64,000 nucleotides of DNA from Pocillopora verrucosa (Eukaryota; Cnidaria; Anthozoa; Scleractinia; Pocilloporidae). This document shows, piece by piece, positions 56,701 through 64,000 of this stretch. A model generated the notes under the pieces. The model saw only the letters and a program-made list of their open reading frames with translations. It made no database searches and had not been told where the DNA came from. Both the position numbers and the translations under genes were made by a program. The stretch is taken from assembly GCF_036669915.1 (NCBI RefSeq), contig NC_089322.1, positions 12,588,178 to 12,652,177 of the forward strand, in the 5' to 3' direction. Each line of letters opens with the position of its first letter. Within the stretch, counting starts at the first letter, position 1.

Positions 56701-59700
56701 GCACTGCAGACATGATTACCTGTGACCTTGAGTGTCCTTGACACATGATTATTGTGTAATCTGCAGCTAGATGTGTCCCAGGGTCTGATTTTAAAAATTC
56801 TTTGTATGCTTTCAGCCAATCAGAAAGAGATAGTGAGTTGAATGTATAAGAATTAACATTAAACCCAAACATCAAATCAAGTACAAAGCAAATACATAAA
56901 TGTCCAGTGCTAAAGGATTTTACTCCAAATGTACCATCAATTAAGACAGAAACCAAAAATTTTTTTCTGTGGAATAAAAGCAGAATGACAAATTTATTGA
57001 ATTTGTAATGACTATCAGGTGTAGTTACCTTGTAAGTGTTTGAATATTCTGTTAATTTTCCTGAAAGATTGTAATTGGGACCATCTGGTTCAAGGTTTCC
57101 ATCTTGTCCACCACTGTCCTCAGCAGGTCTTTGATGCCTTTGAATTTGAATACATTAAGAGAATTCTTTAAATTGGCGACCAAGAAATAGGTATAACAAG
57201 TTTTAAACACAATTGTCTATAAATTAGGATGTATTATTCTTCTATTTATTACTGACAGAAATCCCTAAGTTTGATCAAGTAATTTTTTTATGCCTTATGA
57301 GAAAGAAATGTTCAGTATTTAATCCAGAAAACCAAGCATAACCATACAAGAAAAATCAGTCATCTACCAAATGAACATCTTTGGAAGAAAAAAAGAGGCC
57401 TAACAAAATATTGGAACTAACAGCCTAGGATTATTTTCTGAGTGTGCTAAAGCATTACAAGTTACACATAATTTTACAACTCTGAAACCCTTTACATATT
57501 GAAATTTAACATTATAATTGTACATGTATACTGTGCTGAGAGAGAGTAGGAGTAATTTACTTCATGAATGAGAAAATGTGACAGAGCTCAAAAGCCAAAA
57601 GAGTTAGATGAGCAAATCAATTACAAAAGCATGAATACTGAGAAACATTACCACATGGAAAGGAAATGTGAGGCAATCAAATACTTGACACTCTTGAACA
57701 AAGATGTATTTGTATGTGTAATAATAATAATTTAATGGACTTGATGACTCTTTGAGAATACATTGGAATGTCTTTATAGGTGGTTCTTTATTTTAGAAAT
57801 ACAAATCAAACCCCTCCTTCTCCTCTTCCACTATATCAGAATTGGGGGGACATGGGTTACCTCATAACCAGTAATGGTGCAAGTTATTATAGTATTAAAC
57901 ATTCATACATTCTGAAAATGATGCTTACTCTGTTGGTGAATGTTGCCTTTCCTGCCTTCTGTTGTGGTATCTTCTCTCTGGATGAGAGGCTGAAAAGATA
58001 AACAAATTATCAGTCAGAAAATAATGCAAAATTTATCATCAATAAATTGTAACATTTTATATTAAAAGACAATTTGAAATTAAAACTAAATAGTTAAGAG
58101 GGTAGGAATTACATTGAACACAAAGTTTTTGAGGTAGTGATATTGTTTTGAGGAGTCTAATTGTTTCCTTCCTTTGGTAGCTTTCATAACAAGTGACAAA
58201 ATTCAGTTGCACAAGGTGTGTGGCAGGTGTGTACCCAGACAATCACATGTTCCTTAGAAATTGTACCCTTCACATACTCAGTCATTAAAGATGTTCCTCT
58301 TAAAAAGCATTGAAAAAAGTGAAAAATAAAATTATCCAATTTTAAATATGGTTTAATAATTTGAGCCATTCAATTGAAAGGCAATGTAATGGATGAAACA
58401 TTAGAAAAAAAAAGGTTTCTATCCACCAACCTTCAGGAGCTCTTTCATTGTGATACTTATCTTTGTCCCATTCTCTTCTACTGGCAGATCTACTCTGATT
58501 AAAATGAAAAGCATGACAATAACTAAATAACAACCCATAGTCCATGGTAATTTGCCAAGAGCAACCAGTTTTTCCAGCTAAGATAAAAAAAGGAAAGGTA
58601 GCTGTGTCTAGAACATAAAAATGTCATGTAGTTCTAAGAAGACTGCAACAAGTGAAAAAGGTTCTAGGAGACTAGTGAAAAGAAAATTATTTTAGGTTAT
58701 GTTGTATTAATTGCATCTTGTGCAAATAGAATATGAGTGATGGTAAAAATGTTTTTTGAGCCTAGGAAAGAAATAGAAACAGACGTTTTTTTCCCTCGTG
58801 TTGCAAGCCTGGGACAAAGAAAAAATTCTGCATCTCCATGAGAAATTAAACCCCACACCTTTGCATTTTGATGGGCTACTGCTAGGCCAAAGACACTCTA
58901 TGGTGAACTAGGCAGTAATTGGGTTCAAAATCATGACAAATATCCTGTATACAGCTAGGATTAGCAATGTTGAAAGTATTGTGCATATAAAAAGAAATCG
59001 CATCTTGTAACTCTATAAACAGGGATGAAATAAAAAACTTTCATTTACTGCTCAACAAGTTCATTTATTATCAAATGCTCTGCTAAACTTACTCCATGAC
59101 TTGTGTCTTGATGATGACTCCTCCTTCCACCATCCACTCTGTTATTTCTTGGTTCTAGATGCTTGCTTAAATAAGAAGATATTACTCAAAGTTCAACTGC
59201 TGTGCTTTGGAAGACAAAAATTCAGAGGAACAGTTGTAACAGCACAAGAAAAACTTGGGTCTAAGATTAATGACACTGTTCTATCACTAGCCACATGTAC
59301 AAGATGTATAAACTTCTCAAACTAAGGAGCAAAGTGGGAAATTAACAATGAAAAAAACTATAAATTAGACAATATATTTCTTTCAGCAGACATCAACATT
59401 AATTTGCTGTAAGAAAAATAGGGAAATACATTTGGCTGTTCATCTTATCTCATCAAAGTAAGCATAAGAATTCACAGCTTTGAAATACAGTTTGTAACTA
59501 ATCGATACAGCCATTTCTTTTTTTTTCTCAAACATATCCTTTCCAATGGGAAACCAATCCATTGCAGACATTAAGCTAGTTAAGCCAATCAGTGGCTAAA
59601 TCAGCATGTTCTCTACCAATCAAATTGAAGTACATTCAAGTAATTTTCCCCTAACAGAACATGAATTAATATTTGGAGAAAATGTTCACTATTTTAAGAG

Positions 59701-60260
59701 CTAAACAGAAATCAGGACAGTTACTCCCTTTCAATATTCTAAGTGTGCATAAATTTCTGGCTCGCTTAAAGAATGCATTTCGAACAATTCTTAATGGTTG
59801 TGGTCAGAAATCTTAAAAGGAGAATAAATTATCCTTATATTTGAATTGATAACAAAAAGAACTTCGTTTGAGTTATAGGCTAAAATTACTGCTGCTGTTC
59901 GCCTTTATTGCTGATCGAGATAAGAGTTCCTTTCGTTTTCCACCTTTGATTTTATTTCCGAAGCAAAGGAAATTATGTAAGAGTCAAGGTCCATGCCTTA
60001 TTACATGAATCACTTTCCCTCAGTGGTGCAGAACTATTTATTAGCAAATCACTTTACGGCAATTTGGTTCCCTTTTGAACTCCAAAATTTGTGATTAGTT
60101 TCGATCTGTAACTGAAAAAAAAGGCCTTCTATTTTACAACTTACTCCCTGCGTTGACTTCGCCTATCACGTTCTCTTTCGTTATCACGATCGTCTCGATT
60201 TCCTCTGTTTCGTGCAGGTGATCGCGATCTCGAACGATGTCTCCTCACAACGCTCGCCAT
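53766..60260 (-). CDS. SNIP1: Smad nuclear-interacting protein 1, FHA-domain protein
   Basis: Nuclear protein of the spliceosome and of small-RNA and transcription control in animals. Ten exons join in phase to 287 residues: 60260-60145, 59165-59093, 58494-58431, 57989-57929, 57137-57029, 56131-56041, 55696-55644, 55455-55346, 54367-54277, 53861-53766. Residues 1-105 are Arg/Ser-rich (HRSRSRSPARNRG). From about 142 the conserved block starts: GVVIKYNEP, RWRLYPFKG, VMHIHRQSAYLIGR, DHPSCSKQHAVLQYRLV (FHA phosphopeptide loop), IIDLESANGTFLNN, RRFYELKEKDVLKFGFS, and an acidic tail. The human FHA GSGNGT reads ESANGT here. The human protein is 396 residues, so the RS region is shorter. Exon 2 uses an acceptor (TTTAAG) upstream of a decoy. 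Confidence 0.96.
56148..56431 (-). mobile_element. tRNA-derived SINE in SNIP1 intron 5
   Basis: On the minus strand a tRNA-like head reads GGCCTGTTAGCTCAGTTGG, GAGC, then GGGTTCAATTC and ACAGGCC: acceptor, D-arm (A box) and T-arm (B box), while the anticodon stem does not pair, so it is not a working tRNA. An unrelated tail follows. An imperfect 31-bp direct repeat (ATCAATAACTGTG...AAAATCATA) bounds it at 56148 and 56400. It sits 17 bp from the acceptor of exon 6. Confidence 0.75.
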
Positions 60261-60593
60261 TTTAAACTAATCGTCGCTTCATATAATTAACACAGAGTGT
60301 GATTCGAAGTTTGGAAAGATACTTCAAATAAGACTTCACAGAACTAATGTGTCAACGTAAGCCTTCTCAAGAGGAAGACGAGAAACGGGATAGAACGGTC
60401 AAATGGATTTTCAATAATCTTTCAGGCATGAATTTTCAATAGAAAACCTCTTGTGATGAAATCCTTTATCATTCTTGTGGAACTTTATTCACCTTACATA
60501 CCTCCTCTATATACGTCATGGCTGAATGCCATGAAAACGAAAAATGGCAAAAAACATTCATATTACAGACTTCATGTATGGCTTACGACATGC

Positions 60594-62560
60594 CCTAGTT
60601 AGCCTAGTTTTACCACGAGAAACCCACTTCTGCCCCGAATTAACCATGTTCTACCACATTAACATACATTTACCCTAATTTGGCCATGTTCTACCCCGTT
60701 AACCCACCTCTATCCTAAGTTACCCATGTTCTACCACGTTAACCCCAATCGACCCAAGGTTAGCCATGTTCTATCACATTAATCCCCATCTACCCTAAGT
60801 TAACCATTTTCTACCACGTTAACCCACATCTACCCCAAATTAACCATGTTCTACCCCGATAGCCCCCACCTAAGCTTATTTAGCCAAGTTCGACCTTATT
60901 AACCCCCATCTCCCTTAAGTTAACCATGTTTTACCACATTAACCCACATCTACCCTACGTTAACTATGTTCTACCCCGTGAACCTACATCTACCCTTAGT
61001 GAACATGTTCTACCACGTTAACCCCAATCTACCCCAGGTTAGCCATGTTCTACACTCTTAACCCCCATCTACTTTAAGTAAACCATGTTCTACCACGTTA
61101 ACCCACATCTACCCTAAGTTAGCCATGTTCTACCACGTTGACCCACATCTACCCTAAGTTAGCCATGTTCTACCACGTTAACCCACATCTACCCTAAGTT
61201 AACCATGTTCTACCACGTTAATCCACATCTATCCTTAGTTAACCATGTTCTACCACGTTAATCCACATCTACCCTAAGTTAGCCATGTTCTACCACGTTA
61301 ACCCACATCTACCCTAAGTTAGCCATGTTCTACCACGTTGACCCACATCTACCCTAAGTTAGCCATGTTCTACCACGTTAACCCACATCTACCCTAAGTT
61401 AGCCATGTTCTACCACGTTGACCCACATCTACCCTAAGTTAGCCATGTTCTACCACGTTAACCCACATCTACCCTAAGTTAGCCATTTTCTACCACTTTG
61501 ACCCACATCTACCCTAAGTTAGCCATGTTCTACCATGTTAACCCACATCTACCCTAAGTTAACCATGTTCTACCACATTAACCCACATCTACCCTAAGCT
61601 AGCCATGCTCTACCACGTTAACCCAGATCTACCTTAAGTTAGCCATGTTCGACCTTATTAACCCTCATCTACCTTAAGTTAACCATGTTCTACCACATTA
61701 ACCCCCATCTACCCTAAGTTAGCCCTGTTCTACCCTGTTAACCCCCCTCTACCTTAGGTTAACCATGTTCTATCACGTTAACCCCCATCTACCTTAAGTT
61801 AGCCATGTTCTACCACGTTAACCCATATCTACCCCAAGTAAGCCATGTTCTACCCCGTGAACCCACATCTACCCTTAGTGAACCATGTTCTACCACGTTA
61901 ACCCCAATCTACCCTAGGTTAGCCGTGTTCTACCCTGTTAACCCCCATCTACCTTAAGTAAACCATGTTCTACCACGTTAACCCACATCTACCCTAAGTT
62001 AACCATGTTCGACCTTATTGACCCCCATTTTCCTTAAGTTAACCATGTTTTACCACATTAACCCACATCTACCCTAAGTTAGCCATGTTCTACCAAGTTA
62101 AATCACATCTACCTCAAGATAGCCATGTTCTTCTCCGTTAACCCCCATCCTGACCCTAAGTTAACCATGTTCCACCTCGTTAACCCACATCTACCCCAAT
62201 GTCTAATGTCTACCACGTTAACTCAAATCTAGCCTAAGTTAACCATGTTCTACCCCGTCAGCCCCCATCTACCCTTAGTTAGCCATGTTCTACCACGTTA
62301 ACCCCCAGCTGCTCTAAGTTCATCATGTTCTACCATGTTAACCCCCATCTACCCCCAGTTAGCCGTGTTCTACCACGTTAACTCACATTTACCCTAAGTT
62401 AACCATGTTCTACTACTTTAACCTACATCTACCCTTAGTTAGCCATGTTTTACCACGTTAACCCCCAGTTGCTCTACGGTTCATCATGTTCTACCACGTT
62501 AACCCCCATCTACCCTTAGTTAGCCATGTTCTACCGTGTTAACCGACATCTACCCATATC
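60594..62560. repeat. 40-bp minisatellite, about 49 units
   Basis: The unit is AACCATGTTCTACCACGTTA followed by ACCCACATCTACCCTAAGTT. Units at the centre (61080-61560) are nearly identical; those at the edges are diverged, as expected for arrays grown by unequal exchange. At 61340-61500 an A/G difference (CACGTTA / CACGTTG) alternates, giving an 80-bp higher-order unit. 40 is not a multiple of 3 and no long frame results. Confidence 0.97.
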
Positions 62561-62750
62561 AGCCCGAAGATTCTTCAACGCACAGCGCTTCGTGCGTTTC
62601 TCTAAGTTGTGTCCCATTGAGGACAATTTTCATAGCTATTAGTGGACCGTTTGTTTACCTCTGGGTTGCCTTAGCGAGGATAATATCCCGTTGAGAAAGG
62701 CACACGTGAAAAATTTTAAGTATGAGGATGAATTATAATTTTTCATCCAG

Positions 62751-63745
62751 CTACCAAACAAAACCACCCTTAAGGAGATCGATGCAAGAGATACTGTCAC
62801 AAGCGAAAATCCTCCGCCTGATTTGCCGAAAGAGGAGGAAGTGGCCAACGATGTGATCCAAGTTGACGTGAGGTACTCCCAATCAATTCCGTTAAAGAAG
62901 CTTCATGAAATCATCGTTATTCCTACTGCTGATCTGATCGAAGACAACGGGCTAACATTCGTTCCTGAGGGGCCATTTTGCCTTGTACCTTATGCAACAT
63001 TGCAGGGCTCGAACTTATCATATCTAAGTGATTCTTACAGAATTTTTGTGCTTCCCTCTCTGACGACGTTACAACTAATTCATGATTGCCCAGCTGACTT
63101 TCACACGAAGACTGATACATTGCTTGTTCGCGACCCTTGTTTCAAAGATATTATCTATCAAGGAAGATGTCTGGTGCAACTTCCAGGAGCGAGGAACGAA
63201 GTGGAGATGATCGGACGTATCCTCAATGTTTTCCCCCTCACTGGAGAAGTGGCAACAAACATGAAGTGTTAAAACGAATATCATCAGTAGTATTAGTTCA
63301 CATTGCAGCGCACGGTAAAATGGAGACTGGAGAAGTTATCTTGGCACCAAACACTACAAGAGAAAACCCTCAGCCGCAAGAGAAGGACTATCTACTGACG
63401 ATGAAAGATGTCATAGAGGGGTTGCAGGTACGACTGGTTGTACTAAGCTACTGTCACACTGCTCGTGGGGAGATCAGGGCCGAGGGTGTGGTCGGCATGG
63501 CGCGTGCACTTCTGGGTGCCGGTGCTAGATCTGTTGTAATAACCTTATGGGCGATTGGCGACAAGGGAACCCTAGAGTTCATGTGTTTCTTCTACAATGC
63601 ACTTGCTAATGGCAACAAGGCAAGTGAAACTCTCAATCAGGCCATGAAGTGTATGAGAAAAATTGAAAAGTTTAAGGAGGTGAAGTACTGGGCACCATTT
63701 GTTCTCATTGGTGATGACGTCAACCTGGATTTCAAGGATATTTAG
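62751..63745 (+). pseudogene. TTC28-like CHAT-domain terminal exon with a frameshift
   Basis: An acceptor (TTTTTCATCCAG, 62750) opens a frame reading the CHAT region of the TTC28-like family: GPFCLVPYATLQ, YRIFVLPSLTTLQ, LLVRDPCF, LPGARNEVEMIGRIL. At about 63257-63259 one base is missing: the frame ends in a TAA at 63270, while the -1 frame continues with the expected HEVLKRISSVVLVHIAAHG (CHAT His), LVVLSYCHT (CHAT Cys), GVVGMARALLGAGARSVV and YWAPFVLIGDD to a stop at 63745. CHAT domains are caspase-like folds; in this family they follow TPR repeats, which are not in the window. Either a recent pseudogene or a base-call error in an otherwise intact gene. Confidence 0.85.
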
Positions 63746-64000
63746 AAGCTGGAGCAAGTAAATATTCTGTTTATAAATTCGATTCGATACAAAGTTACAC
63801 TAAATCATAATTATGGCTCATATGTGGGCACTGATACTTGTGTGTCATTTTCCTTTCAGTTTGGTTACGAATTTATTTTTTTCTCCGGAAAATTGAGCTG
63901 TAACAGAATCAAATAGACTAATTTACGATGATAACATTTTTTTTTAGGAAACATCATGGAGTAAAAAAGAAAATCTATTTTAAAACAATCCTGTTGCGCA
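63746..64000. other. 3' flank of the CHAT gene
   Basis: AT-rich, no further exon seen up to the window end. Confidence 0.4.

Noticed and set aside
59093-59157. SNIP1 exon 2 starting at TCTAG|AACC
   Set aside because: That acceptor gives an in-frame TAA; the TTTAAG acceptor 10 bp upstream restores phase and an RS-rich reading.
60594-62560. CRISPR array or telomere
   Set aside because: No distinct spacers between repeats, a eukaryotic context, and the unit is 40 bp rather than a hexamer.

Overview
The window looks like nuclear DNA of an anthozoan cnidarian, most likely a stony coral (inference). It is AT-rich, genes are split into short exons with GT-AG introns, and there are many small foldback elements, decayed Penelope-like and LINE retroelements, and proteins close to animal families (SEPHS2, SNIP1, NICN1, MANBAL, Mu-class GST). 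Nothing looks prokaryotic or viral. I assembled the exons by hand from conserved residues, splice sites and phase. Most multi-exon models close exactly in frame.

Layout. 1-3240: no recognisable gene. 3245-13530: a tandem duplication. Copy 1 carries an intact seven-membrane-segment receptor gene (3695-4873) and a dead copy of GST exon 3 (6614-6678). Copy 2 carries a damaged receptor copy (9284-10312) and leads into the real 11-exon GST gene (12670-19656). A Harbinger DNA transposon with 29-bp ends (6878-8859) lies inside copy 2 and itself holds a smaller element. 20559-21863: a small secreted-peptide precursor. 22340-27563: nicolin-1 in 7 exons. 27660-33185: a scrambled zone of Penelope-like reverse transcriptase fragments, a duplicated piece of nicolin-1 exon 4, and an unrecognised 3-exon gene (30606-31621). 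33895-34955: MANBAL (minus) and a BTB protein (plus) in divergent arrangement 104 bp apart. 37124-42338: selenophosphate synthetase 2 (minus) with an in-frame TGA selenocysteine codon and a well-formed SECIS element in its 3' untranslated region. 44517-45464: a single-exon class A GPCR. 46458-47100: 3' end of a Penelope-like element with a GIY-YIG endonuclease and a hammerhead-like motif. 47535-49465: an old, nearly spacer-free inverted repeat with arms of about 0.95 kb. 50350-51260: CR1-like LINE debris. 53766-60260: SNIP1 (minus, 10 exons). 60594-62560: a 40-bp minisatellite of about 49 units. 62751-63745: the last exon of a TTC28-like CHAT-domain gene, broken by a 1-nt frameshift.

The genes are independent and form no operon or pathway. 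The strongest unit is the SEPHS2 pair of UGA codon and SECIS, which are both needed to make the enzyme that supplies selenium for all selenoproteins. The most informative evolutionary signal is the receptor/GST tandem duplication, where breakpoint, exon loss, inversion and transposon insertion can all be read from the sequence.
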